From: Sedimenticola_A sp040506425
GTDB taxonomy: Bacteria; Pseudomonadota; Gammaproteobacteria; Chromatiales; Chromatiaceae
Direction of reading: 5' to 3'
NCBI GenBank assembly: GCA_965224515.1
Contig: OZ245051.1
Location: forward strand, 3,906,001-3,970,000
DNA: 64,000 bases
Position numbers and translations under genes: made by a program. How positions within the stretch are numbered: the first letter of the stretch is position 1; each line of letters opens with the position of its first letter. Shown here in pieces: positions 28,038-36,222 of this stretch. A model generated the notes under the pieces. The model was not told the origin of the DNA. It saw nothing but the letters and a program-made list of their open reading frames with translations, and did not search any database.

Positions 28038-29333
28038 TTACATATTGTTTGGTAGATAGGTAACGATGTCCGGTACCAGGACAATGATCGAAAGGGCAAC
28101 AAGCATAAGCAGAAAGAACGGTAATGCTGCCTTTGCAATCACCAGAATATTACGACCTGTCAATGATTGGAGTACAAAAAGATTGAACCCGACCGGCGGT
28201 GTGATCTGCGACATCTCCACAACAATTACAATGAATATGCCAAACCAGAGTGGATCAATACCAGCCTGAACAACCATCGGCATAATCACAGAAGTAGTGA
28301 GTACAACGACAGAAATCCCGTCTAAAAAGCAACCCATAACGATGAAAAATATAGTCAAAGCAGCAAGTAACGCATAAGTAGAAAGCTCAAGGGAGCCAAT
28401 CCATACTGCTAATAACTTGGGAATCCCTGTAAAACCCATTGCTACAGTTAGAAAGGCAGCACCAGCAAGGATGAATGCGATCATGCATGATGTCTTTGTT
28501 GCACCCATCAAGCCGTCGATGAATGTATTTCTGGTCAATGATCCTGACTGCCAAGACAGAACAAGTGCTAAAACCACGCCAACCGCTGCAGCATCTGTGG
28601 GGGAAGCAATTCCCGAATAAATTGAACCGATAATTCCGCCAATCAGAAGAACGACAGGAATAAGTCGGCGTGAACGAAATAGTTTCTGTCTAAAAGTAAA
28701 TTTCTCCTGATCTTCTGGCAGCTTCTCATGGTTTATCTTTGACCAAATTGCCACAAAACCCACAAATAGAGTGACCAGTAACAAACCAGGCAAGACACCC
28801 GCAACAAACAAACGGGCAATTGACTGCTCTGTCGCTACGCCATATACGATCAGAATGATGGAAGGGGGTATCAGCAATCCCAGTGTTGCAGAACCTGCAA
28901 GCGTACCTATTATCACCTGCTCGGGGTAGCCACGTTTTGATAATTCAGGAATTGAAAGTTTACCGACTGTTGCAGCAGTTGCTGCAGATGAGCCAGAGAC
29001 TGCGGCAAAGATGCCACATCCAAAAATATTTACATGGAGCAGCCGGCCGGGAAGACGCTCCATCCATGGTGAAAGACCAACAAATAGATCATCTGAGAGC
29101 TTAGATCTAAAAAGTATTTCACCCATCCAGATAAACAGGGGAAGTGCAGCCAATGCCCAGGAATTGCTATGCCCCCACGCTGTAGACGCGATGATCTGAC
29201 CTATCGGTGCCTCTGTAAACAAGAACATTCCGACCATACCGACAGCCATCAGTGAAAAAGCGACCCACACGCCTGAGCCAAGCAGTGTGAACAGAACAAT
29301 GAGCAACAAGCCGGTTAATGCAATCTCTGACAT
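28038..29333 (-). CDS. dctM: TRAP transporter large permease (DctM type), system 1
   Basis: A 431-residue protein with about 12 membrane helices. Family landmarks are LPLFIWMGEILFRS, GSSAATAATVGKLSIPEL, GTLAGSATLGLLIPPSIILIVYG, and the C-terminal MSQITPPVGFNLFVLQ. DctM is the sodium-driven transport subunit of tripartite TRAP importers. It overlaps dctQ by one base and is followed at once by the Usp gene. The substrate is set by the binding protein encoded upstream (29962-30933), and from context is expected to be an acidic or cyclic amino acid such as 5-oxoproline. Confidence 0.93.
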   Translation of the reverse strand: MSEIALTGLLLIVLFTLLGSGVWVAFSLMAVGMVGMFLFTEAPIGQIIASTAWGHSNSWALAALPLFIWMGEILFRSKLSDDLFVGLSPWMERLPGRLLHVNIFGCGIFAAVSGSSAATAATVGKLSIPELSKRGYPEQVIIGTLAGSATLGLLIPPSIILIVYGVATEQSIARLFVAGVLPGLLLVTLFVGFVAIWSKINHEKLPEDQEKFTFRQKLFRSRRLIPVVLLIGGIIGSIYSGIASPTDAAAVGVVLALVLSWQSGSLTRNTFIDGLMGATKTSCMIAFILAGAAFLTVAMGFTGIPKLLAVWIGSLELSTYALLAALTIFFIVMGCFLDGISVVVLTTSVIMPMVVQAGIDPLWFGIFIVIVVEMSQITPPVGFNLFVLQSLTGRNILVIAKAALPFFLLMLVALSIIVLVPDIVTYLPNNM

Positions 29334-29893
29334 TATTCGCTTCCCTCATTATCGAGAAGACCTTCCCCTTTAGAGGCAAAGGATGCCTGTTTTCCTGTCA
29401 ACAGGCAGAAAAGCTCATCTACCAATGCAATAGCCAATACAACCAATCCAAAAGCTACTGCTGATTGTGGTATCCATATCGGAACGGCAACCATACCAGA
29501 GGAGAGATCCCCATAAACGTATGACTCATGCGTTAGTGCAACTGCATACCAGGCTATAAAGATGGTCATTGCCATAGCTATACCAACACTCCAGATTTCA
29601 AAGAATCTTTGTGATCGGTCAGAGATCATTCCGATAAACAGGGTAACCCTGATATGTCCACCAGAGCGAAGGGTATAGGCAAGGGCAAGGAAAGAAGCTG
29701 CAGCGAGAAAAAAGCCCGTAAAATCTGAATACGATGGAATCGTAAGACCAATTGCCTCACCAAACAGCCAACTGGCTATTCGATCAGCCAAGTTGAGCAG
29801 GACCTGGCCCATAACAATTGCGCATATTCCCGCAATAAATGCGGCCGCAAGACCACCGCTCAGAGAATACAGGGCATTTAACAATCGTCTCAT
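29333..29893 (-). CDS. dctQ: TRAP transporter small permease (DctQ type), system 1
   Basis: A 186-residue protein with four predicted membrane helices. The start at 29893 has AGAGGA six bases upstream and begins directly before the first helix; a longer frame adds 18 unlikely residues. LALAYTLRSGGHIRVTLFIGMI is the characteristic DctQ turn. It lies between dctP and dctM of the same operon, 68 bases after dctP, and overlaps dctM by one base. Confidence 0.88.
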   Translation of the reverse strand: MRRLLNALYSLSGGLAAAFIAGICAIVMGQVLLNLADRIASWLFGEAIGLTIPSYSDFTGFFLAAASFLALAYTLRSGGHIRVTLFIGMISDRSQRFFEIWSVGIAMAMTIFIAWYAVALTHESYVYGDLSSGMVAVPIWIPQSAVAFGLVVLAIALVDELFCLLTGKQASFASKGEGLLDNEGSE

Positions 29894-29961
29894 GCTTATC
29901 CTCTCGTTAGATTGTGCATAGAATAAAGAGTGGCGGTTTCCCGCCACGTCTCTATCAAGTT

Positions 29962-30933
29962 TTACTTCTGGTATGTGTTTAGGATACTGCTCCCGGCTTC
30001 ACCGGCATCAGCTTTCCAATCATCCAGCATGTTACTTCCAATGGCGCGAAGTCCATCCATCAGTTCTGCTGAGGGTTGAACAATAATGACGCCATTTTCC
30101 TTAAGAATAGCCACTTTCTTTGCAGTCTCATCTTTACTCATTTGCCACCCACGCGTCTCAGCCTTGGCAGCAGCTTCAAGAACAGCATTTTGAGTATTCT
30201 TGTCCAGCTTACGGAATGCGCGTTTGTTAACGACAACGATATTTTTGGGGATCCATGCCTGAATATCAGTGTAGTGGCTTAAGAAGTCCCAAGCCTTTGA
30301 GTTGGCACCAGTGGAGGGTGAGGTGACCATTGCTTCAACACGGCCAGTAGAAAATGCCTGAGGAATATCCGGTACTTCTACCTGGGTAGGAGCAGCACCG
30401 GCAAGATTTGCAAATTTTTCAAGCGTTGCATTATAGGTACGGAATTTCAGGCCCTTCAGATCATCAACTGATTTAATCTCCTTCTTTGTGTAGAGCCCTT
30501 GGGGTGGCCAGGGCACAGAAAAGAGCGCCATCATCCCTTGCTTATCAAGAAGCTTCTGGATCACAGGCTTTTGTGCGTCCCAGAGTCGCTTTGCATCATC
30601 ATAGTTAGTGGCAAGAAACGGGAGAGAATCCGCACCGAAAGCCGGATTTTCGTTATTCAGCAGCGAAAGAAAGAATTCCCCAGCCGGAACTTGTCTACTA
30701 CGGACTGCCTTGCTGATATCAGGATGTTTGAATAGAGAACCTGCAGAATGAACCTTGATCTTAAGAGAACCACCAGTGGTGTCAGAAACATCTTCAGCAA
30801 ATTGAGAGATGTTAGCCGTATGGAACGTCGCATCAGGATATGGGGTAGGCATATCCCAAGAAGCCGCGTTGGCCTGCATGGTAAAACCCAAAAGCGCAGT
30901 GCCTATACCAGTAATGAGTTTGAGATAGCTCAT
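29962..30933 (-). CDS. dctP: TRAP transporter substrate-binding protein (DctP type), system 1
   Basis: A 323-residue periplasmic protein with a signal peptide at 1-23 (ending MQANA). DctP features include TTGGSLKIKVHSAGSLFKHPD, LKGLKFRTYNATLEKFANLAG with the substrate-binding arginine, and the region around QAFSTGRVEAMVTSPSTG. GGAGGAG precedes the ATG. Bordetella TRAP binding proteins DctP6 and DctP7 are known to hold pyroglutamate, and this gene sits with 5-oxoprolinase genes, so the same ligand is a reasonable guess. The 19-bp island element lies 54-72 bases before the start. Confidence 0.92.
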   Translation of the reverse strand: MSYLKLITGIGTALLGFTMQANAASWDMPTPYPDATFHTANISQFAEDVSDTTGGSLKIKVHSAGSLFKHPDISKAVRSRQVPAGEFFLSLLNNENPAFGADSLPFLATNYDDAKRLWDAQKPVIQKLLDKQGMMALFSVPWPPQGLYTKKEIKSVDDLKGLKFRTYNATLEKFANLAGAAPTQVEVPDIPQAFSTGRVEAMVTSPSTGANSKAWDFLSHYTDIQAWIPKNIVVVNKRAFRKLDKNTQNAVLEAAAKAETRGWQMSKDETAKKVAILKENGVIIVQPSAELMDGLRAIGSNMLDDWKADAGEAGSSILNTYQK

Positions 30934-30955
30934 AACTCTCCTCCTTAACTTATTA

Positions 30956-30968
30956 GATTAATCGATGA
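30956..30968. promoter_or_regulatory. GATTAATCGATGA motif before dctP system 1
   Basis: An exact copy of the 13-bp motif found at 26486-26498 and, inverted, at 31093-31105. It is 23 bases before the dctP start, between the start and the 19-bp element. Confidence 0.4.
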
Positions 30969-30986
30969 GTCTAGACAGTATTTAAT

Positions 30987-31005
30987 TATCGACGTTTTGT
31001 CAACG
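30987..31005. promoter_or_regulatory. 19-bp island operator, copy before dctP system 1
   Basis: TATCGACGTTTTGTCAACG. The right 13 bases are identical to the copies at 26301 and 42003, and the left arm is degenerate. It lies just upstream of the dctPQM-usp operon. Confidence 0.6.
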
Positions 31006-31062
31006 TTTTGTAGTTTCTTGATGATTATTAACCTTAACCAAATGTTTTTAAAGATAATTTAT

Positions 31063-31086
31063 AAAAAAAAGGCGCCAATGGCGCCT
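31063..31086 (-). terminator. intrinsic terminator of the TRAP system 2 operon
   Basis: On the minus strand AGGCGCC ATT GGCGCCT forms a seven-bp stem and is followed by eight T. It lies about 100 bases after the dctM system 2 stop at 31183. Confidence 0.85.
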
Positions 31087-31182
31087 AAAAGTTCATCGAT
31101 TAATCTATTATTTTTGTTATATCTTTAGCTAAGACGGCTTAATACTAGACAGATATGTTAATGAATTCGAACCACTTAGATT

Positions 31183-32475
31183 CTATGACGTGAACACGAA
31201 ATCCGGTAACCAAGTCGCCAATTCAGGTGATAAGAGCAAGATTACTATCATCAGGAACATCGCAATCACGAACGGAATAACACCAATGATCACATCCTTC
31301 ACCTGGCCCCCTCCAGGGCGTACCCCTTGAACCACATAGAGGTTGAGCCCGATGGGAGGGGTGATCAGGGCTGTTTCGAGCAGCACCATCAACAGGATAC
31401 CAAACCAGACCGGATCGAATCCCATCTGAATAATGATGGGAGCAACAATCGGAATAGTGGTGATCATCATCGATAGGGTCTCCATAAAGAAACCCAGCAC
31501 CAGATAGAATAGGACCACCGCCAGCATTGTCTGCATCGGTGTCCACCCCAACCCCTGTATCAAACCGTTGAGCTGATCGGTGAGTCCGATTCCGGAGAGA
31601 ATGAAATTGAGGAAGTAGGCAGCAATAATGATCAACATCACCATCGCTGTGGTCTGCATGGTGCCCTCCATCGCCTCGCGCAACATATGCAGATTGAGGC
31701 GTCCGTTGAACTTCGCGATGACCAGCGCACCGACCACGCCCAGAGCAGCTGCCTCGGTAGGAGTGGCGATACCGGCGTAGATCGCTCCTACCACCACGAC
31801 GAAGATGATCAACGGCGGTATCAGATCCTTCAGACTAGCGAACTTCTCTCCCCAGCTGTACTCAGTGCGCACTCCGCCAAAAGCCGGATTATATCGGCAC
31901 ATAAAAATGATCAGCAGCATAAATATACTGGCCAACACGATACCCGGAATAATCCCGGCGAGATAGAGCTTAGGCACCGAGGTATCGGTCAACACCCCAT
32001 AGATGATCATATTGATAGAGGGTGGGATCAGGATACCCAAAGTACCACCGGCAGCTAATGTACCGAGAAACAGCCGCTCATTGTAGCCTTGCTTCTTGAC
32101 CTGAGGCAGTGCAACGGTGCCAATGGTGGCAGCGGTGGCGACACTAGAACCGGAAGTGGCAGCAAATAGCGCACATGCCCCCACATTGGAGTGCATAAGA
32201 CCACCAGGTAGCCAGCCCACCCACTTGCAGAGCGATGCATACATGCGATCGGCCATACCAGCGCGCAGCATGATCTCCCCCAGCATGATAAAAAGTGGTA
32301 TTGCTACCAAAAGAAAATCAGTGGATGAAGACCAGGCGATCTCACCAGCCGCCTTATATAGGGGCAGCATGGAGTAGAGATTGTCTAGGCTGATGGCCAA
32401 AGTTCCGAGAACCGCGGCAATGGGTATACTGAGAGCGATCAGCACCAGCAGTATTAGTAATGTAACTATAAGCAT
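31183..32475 (-). CDS. dctM: TRAP transporter large permease (DctM type), system 2
   Basis: A 430-residue integral membrane protein with the DctM pattern: LFIMLGEIMLRAGMADRMYASL, ATSGSSVATAATIGTVALPQV, GTLAAGGTLGILIPPSINMIIYG, PTEAAALGVVGAL and ITPPIGLNLYVVQG. It is related to, but clearly different from, the system 1 subunit. It is the last gene of the DUF1445-dctPQM operon, with a strong terminator behind. Its bases are far richer in GC (38/60 in one counted line at 31741) than the island genes on both sides, which points to a separate source for this block. Confidence 0.93.
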   Translation of the reverse strand: MLIVTLLILLVLIALSIPIAAVLGTLAISLDNLYSMLPLYKAAGEIAWSSSTDFLLVAIPLFIMLGEIMLRAGMADRMYASLCKWVGWLPGGLMHSNVGACALFAATSGSSVATAATIGTVALPQVKKQGYNERLFLGTLAAGGTLGILIPPSINMIIYGVLTDTSVPKLYLAGIIPGIVLASIFMLLIIFMCRYNPAFGGVRTEYSWGEKFASLKDLIPPLIIFVVVVGAIYAGIATPTEAAALGVVGALVIAKFNGRLNLHMLREAMEGTMQTTAMVMLIIIAAYFLNFILSGIGLTDQLNGLIQGLGWTPMQTMLAVVLFYLVLGFFMETLSMMITTIPIVAPIIIQMGFDPVWFGILLMVLLETALITPPIGLNLYVVQGVRPGGGQVKDVIIGVIPFVIAMFLMIVILLLSPELATWLPDFVFTS

Positions 32476-32480
32476 ATCAA

Positions 32481-33083
32481 CTACCTTTCCTGATGAATGA
32501 CGTCACGGATCTCATCTGAGACCTCTTCATCAATCTCTTCACTGATTGACTTGACTCCGCACAGCCGTTGCACGCCATCTAGATCCCCACGAATGAAGGC
32601 GGCGATACTGGTAACTAGATAAACAAGCAGGACTGCGAGAAACACCACGAAACCTGCAAACCAAAGACCCTGGGGTATCACCAGAGGTGTCTGCAGTGGA
32701 GTATTGGCTGTAGAACCGAAGGAAATCGTTTCACTCAAGGTGGTGAAGGCGAAGCGTGCCACCACTGCGACGAATGCCCCAAGAAACAACAGGGATAAGA
32801 TATCCAGCAAAGCACCCACCCGCTTTGGAAACAGGTGATAGAGGGCATCAATCCTGACGTTAGCACGATGTACCAAGGCGAAAGATAGCGCCCAAGTCAC
32901 ACTGATACCAAGGGCGTAGCCCGACAGTTCATCCGCGCCGCCGATAGAAAAATTAAACAGTTTTCGCAGTATCACATCGACGAAGATAATCAGAGATGAC
33001 AACAGGATCATCACCCCGCCGACCCAAGCCATCCAGCGGCTCACCTTTTCTACCACCCCTGTCAGTTTCATCAATAAAGCCAT
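32481..33083 (-). CDS. dctQ: TRAP transporter small permease (DctQ type), system 2
   Basis: A 200-residue membrane protein with four helices; FALVHRANVRIDALYHLFPKRVGALLD is the typical central segment. The acidic tail (EEIDEEVSDEIRD) is unusual for the family. Its stop lies five bases before the dctM start, and it follows dctP by 100 bases. It should form the membrane domain of TRAP system 2 with DctM. Confidence 0.9.
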   Translation of the reverse strand: MALLMKLTGVVEKVSRWMAWVGGVMILLSSLIIFVDVILRKLFNFSIGGADELSGYALGISVTWALSFALVHRANVRIDALYHLFPKRVGALLDILSLLFLGAFVAVVARFAFTTLSETISFGSTANTPLQTPLVIPQGLWFAGFVVFLAVLLVYLVTSIAAFIRGDLDGVQRLCGVKSISEEIDEEVSDEIRDVIHQER

Positions 33084-33183
33084 AACTAGCCCTTCAAACG
33101 ATCGAAATAGGAGCAGCCCCTTATAACAATGATCGGCAGCGGGCCGTAATGGCCGACCCGATACCGGTCAGGGGCAGCAAGGA

Positions 33184-34233
33184 TCAGTTGATTTTTTTCT
33201 GTACTACGGCACCGATGGTTCTGTTCCACTCACCAACGCAACCATCACCGCAACGCTCACCCCACGCCTTGAGCACCACATCGTCGAGGATCTTCGACAA
33301 CTGCTCCCGATCTTTATCAGAAACCTCAACCAGAGTCATACCAGCAGACTTGCCAGACTTGCACTCACCGGCACCTGTATTGCAATTGATACCTTCTACA
33401 GTTTCAGTAGCTGCAGCTTCCCAGATACGGTTTTCCAGTGCCTCAATCTCAGCACTGATAAATCTCTGCACATCAGCTGGCAGGCGCTTCCACGCCTTCA
33501 GGCTGACCGCATGCATCACCTGACTCCAGCCCACTGGCAGGGCATAAAGGTGGGTGGAGACCTCATGCCATTTGGCAGAGTAGCCGGACATTGAGCCAGT
33601 GATAGCGCAGTCCACCACGCCCTTCTGCAGACCCTGCACAACCTCACCAAAAGACATGGTCACACCGGTACCACCCAAGGCGCCAACAAACTCCGCAAGA
33701 GTACGGTTGGCGGTACGTACCTTCTTGCCCTTAAGGTCAGCTAGACCGGTGATCGGAGCATTGCAGAACAAGACCTGTGCGGAGTAAGGCCAAATGCCCA
33801 GCAGTTTGATACCGTACTTCTCTTCATACAGCTTGGCCAAAGACTCTTTGTAGGAGTCGGTAACCTTACGTGCGGTCTCGATATCAGGACTCAATCCGGC
33901 CAGATCGATCGCCTCGTTCATCGGATGGTCCGCAGCAAGGTAGCCCAACACGGTGGAGCCAAAATCGAGCACCCCCTGCTTCATGAGGCGCACCACCTCG
34001 TTGCCCTTGAGTCCCATCTCATTGAAACCCTTCACATCAGCCGTGATAGAACCACCGCTCTTTTCGGTGATCTCCTCACTCCAGAACGGTTTCTCGAACT
34101 GCTTATATTGAGGCAACATACTCCAGGTGCCTACTACTGAGACTTTGGTTTTTGGCAATGCCGCTTGTACGGCCGGTAGAGCAATCGCTACTGCCAAGGC
34201 ACTTGTCAATACGATCTTCGTCAACGTCTTCAT
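33184..34233 (-). CDS. dctP: TRAP transporter substrate-binding protein (DctP type), system 2
   Basis: A 349-residue periplasmic protein. The start is set at 34233, which follows AGGAGG and opens a standard signal peptide (MKTLTKIVLTSALAVAIALP, cleaved near VQAAL). A longer frame to 34428 would overlap the DUF1445 gene and bury the signal peptide. The body shows DctP features such as LKGKKVRTANRTLAEFVGALGGTGVT and FGEVVQGLQKGVVDCAI. Two cysteine pairs in the C-terminal half (INCNTGAGEC, GERCGDGC) are uncommon and may form disulfides. The ligand is unknown; context suggests an amino acid or cyclic derivative of glutamate. Confidence 0.9.
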   Translation of the reverse strand: MKTLTKIVLTSALAVAIALPAVQAALPKTKVSVVGTWSMLPQYKQFEKPFWSEEITEKSGGSITADVKGFNEMGLKGNEVVRLMKQGVLDFGSTVLGYLAADHPMNEAIDLAGLSPDIETARKVTDSYKESLAKLYEEKYGIKLLGIWPYSAQVLFCNAPITGLADLKGKKVRTANRTLAEFVGALGGTGVTMSFGEVVQGLQKGVVDCAITGSMSGYSAKWHEVSTHLYALPVGWSQVMHAVSLKAWKRLPADVQRFISAEIEALENRIWEAAATETVEGINCNTGAGECKSGKSAGMTLVEVSDKDREQLSKILDDVVLKAWGERCGDGCVGEWNRTIGAVVQKKIN

Positions 34234-34304
34234 TTCGCTTAATCCTCCTATTATGGATATTAGTTTGGGTAGTGCAGATGCGAAACCTATAAACACTTCC
34301 CGAC

Positions 34305-35144
34305 TCAAAGTACCGAGAGTTCTGAGTTCAATTTGTCTGTGATCAGCATCTTTCCTGGCACATGGGTAATGCACAGCGGCGGTCGTGCGTTGTGAATCGC
34401 TAATTGAGGGGTCACGCCACAGGCCCAAAATACCGGCAGTTCATCCTCGTTCATCTCCACGGAGTCGCCGAAATCTGGCCTAGAGAGATCAACAATACCG
34501 ATCTGTGCCGGGCTGCCGATATGCACTGGGGCGCCATGGGCGCCCGGAAAACGACTGGTCACCTGGATGGCGCGAATGGCGCTAGTGGCGCTGAAGGGGC
34601 GCATGCTGACCACCATCTTGCCGGTGAAGCGACCGGCCTGCCTGGTGTCGATGTTGGACTTGTACATGGAGACATTGAGACCCATGTCGATATTTCTGAC
34701 CCCCAGGCCGTTCTGGATCAACGCCTCCTCGAAGGAGAAGGAGCAGCCGAGCACGAAAGAGACCAGGTCGTCTTGCCACAGCGGACCCAGATCTGTTACC
34801 TGCTCAACCAGTTCTCCATTCCGAAAGATGTTGTATTCGGGGATATCAGTGCGGATATCGAGATCTTGCCCTAAACCGGGAAGCAGAGGGCACCCCGGGT
34901 CGGAGAGTGCAATCAGGGGGCAAGGCTTGGGATTATTCTGGCAAAATTGGAGAAAATCATAGGCCCAGTCCCGAGGCAGGATAACCAGGTTTCCCTGGAC
35001 ATAGCCTGGGCTGATGCCACTGGTACAGCCAGTGAAGCCACCAGAACGAATAGCACTTCTTGCATCCTCTGGGGTATTGAATGAACAAGTATCGTGGTTA
35101 TTGTTGTAGTTGGTTTTTGAATCCAGCATCTGCAATACCGTCAA
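34305..35144 (-). CDS. DUF1445 protein (YcsI-type putative hydro-lyase, possible D-glutamate cyclase)
   Basis: A 279-residue cytoplasmic protein of the DUF1445 family: RSGGFTGCTSGISPGYVQGNLVILP, LVSFVLGCSFSFEEAL, NVSMYKSNI, GKMVVSMRP, HGAPVHIGSPAQIGI, and FWACGVTPQLAI. Bacillus YcsI belongs to the same cluster as the PxpABC homologues. The animal D-glutamate cyclase, which interconverts D-glutamate and 5-oxo-D-proline, contains a DUF1445-type domain. A link to D-glutamate or oxoproline is thus well supported by context, though the bacterial activity is not proven. It is the first gene of the operon with TRAP system 2. Confidence 0.88.
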   Translation of the reverse strand: MTVLQMLDSKTNYNNNHDTCSFNTPEDARSAIRSGGFTGCTSGISPGYVQGNLVILPRDWAYDFLQFCQNNPKPCPLIALSDPGCPLLPGLGQDLDIRTDIPEYNIFRNGELVEQVTDLGPLWQDDLVSFVLGCSFSFEEALIQNGLGVRNIDMGLNVSMYKSNIDTRQAGRFTGKMVVSMRPFSATSAIRAIQVTSRFPGAHGAPVHIGSPAQIGIVDLSRPDFGDSVEMNEDELPVFWACGVTPQLAIHNARPPLCITHVPGKMLITDKLNSELSVL

Positions 35145-35253
35145 ATCGCACCGCTCTCTGCAGCGCCTTGGTATTACAGCCTAATGAATCTACTGATAAA
35201 GTCTAATTGTCGTTTTTGTTCATTTCTGATAATTATTTCTTATCATAGAATTT

Positions 35254-36132
35254 TTATACTTCTGCTGCCTCAATCGCAATCTCGGTTGCCCGCTCCACAA
35301 TTGGATTATGAGGAACAGAAGGATGTGACGCTGTGAATCGCAGGTCAGATGGTACCCATGAGGCATCCAACTCAATAAGCTTTTGTTCTTTAAGTTCTTT
35401 TTTAATTACATCTCTAGGAAGAGTTCCCAATCCATAACCATCGAGTGTCATTCTGATGCTTGCTGCCAGGGAACTTGATGAGAATATCCGTGCTGGTGGT
35501 GTTTCCAGCTCTCTAAGCTTCATACTGATTTCGCTGTACGGTTTAGTATTTCGCGCATAAGTAAGGACTGGCCATTTTATTAATTCCTCTAGAGCAACTC
35601 TTCTACACGGAACGCTTAGTTTTGGGCTGGCTGCCCAAACCAATGGGAAAACACATAGATCATGGTTAACAATAGAGTATTCAGAGACTGGCCCCATCAG
35701 AAAAGCAAGATCTATTGAACGATCAAGCAATTCCTTACGTAGATTGGCCGTTACATCAACAGTGAGTTCTACATCCAGATTGGGTAATTGCTCATATAAG
35801 CGTCTTAGAAACTGCGGAAGCCAAGTGTGAACAATTGTTTCAGATACACCGAGTCTGAGGAGTCCAGAAAGAGAAACTGATTCATCTGCTTTCTTACGCA
35901 GCTGTCCGGATAGAAATACAATTTTTTCTGCGTACGGAAGTAGCTCCTGCCCTTTTGTGGTCAAGACGATTCCACCCCTATCACGATCGAAAAGTTTTAC
36001 ATTTAACTCCTCTTCGAGTGCTGCTATTCGGGTGGAGATAGCGGGTTGGGTTGTATGGAGCCGTTTAGCAGCTTTATGAAAGCTGCCTAGTGTTGCTACC
36101 CACAAAAATGTTTCAAGCCGTTTGAAGTTCAT
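35254..36132 (-). CDS. LysR-type transcriptional regulator
   Basis: A 292-residue protein with a LysR helix-turn-helix (residues 1-60: ETFLWVATLGSFHKAAKRLHTTQPAISTRIAALEEELNVKLFDR) and a periplasmic-binding-like effector domain. It lacks cysteines at OxyR positions. It lies between lpd and the DUF1445 operon, all on the same strand, with a 109-base gap before the DUF1445 gene; it is thus placed to control TRAP system 2. Its low GC groups it with the lpd side of the island rather than the GC-rich block it precedes. Confidence 0.92.
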   Translation of the reverse strand: MNFKRLETFLWVATLGSFHKAAKRLHTTQPAISTRIAALEEELNVKLFDRDRGGIVLTTKGQELLPYAEKIVFLSGQLRKKADESVSLSGLLRLGVSETIVHTWLPQFLRRLYEQLPNLDVELTVDVTANLRKELLDRSIDLAFLMGPVSEYSIVNHDLCVFPLVWAASPKLSVPCRRVALEELIKWPVLTYARNTKPYSEISMKLRELETPPARIFSSSSLAASIRMTLDGYGLGTLPRDVIKKELKEQKLIELDASWVPSDLRFTASHPSVPHNPIVERATEIAIEAAEV

Positions 36133-36186
36133 TCACTAATCAGCCCCATGGGTTGTTCATTGAAAAGCTGAACTTCATTCTATGCT

Positions 36187-36216
36187 AAAAACTAAAGGGC
36201 TCCAACGGAGCCCTTT
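36187..36216 (-). terminator. intrinsic terminator after lpd
   Basis: AAAGGGCTCC GTT GGAGCCCTTT on the minus strand is a perfect ten-bp stem with a three-base loop, followed by AG and five T. It lies seven bases after the lpd stop and ends the sucA-sucB-lpd operon. Confidence 0.88.
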
Positions 36217-36222
36217 ATTATT

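Noticed and set aside
34234..34428. Upstream extension of the TRAP system 2 binding protein
   Set aside because: It would bury the signal peptide and overlap the DUF1445 gene; AGGAGG and ATG at 34233 give the normal protein.
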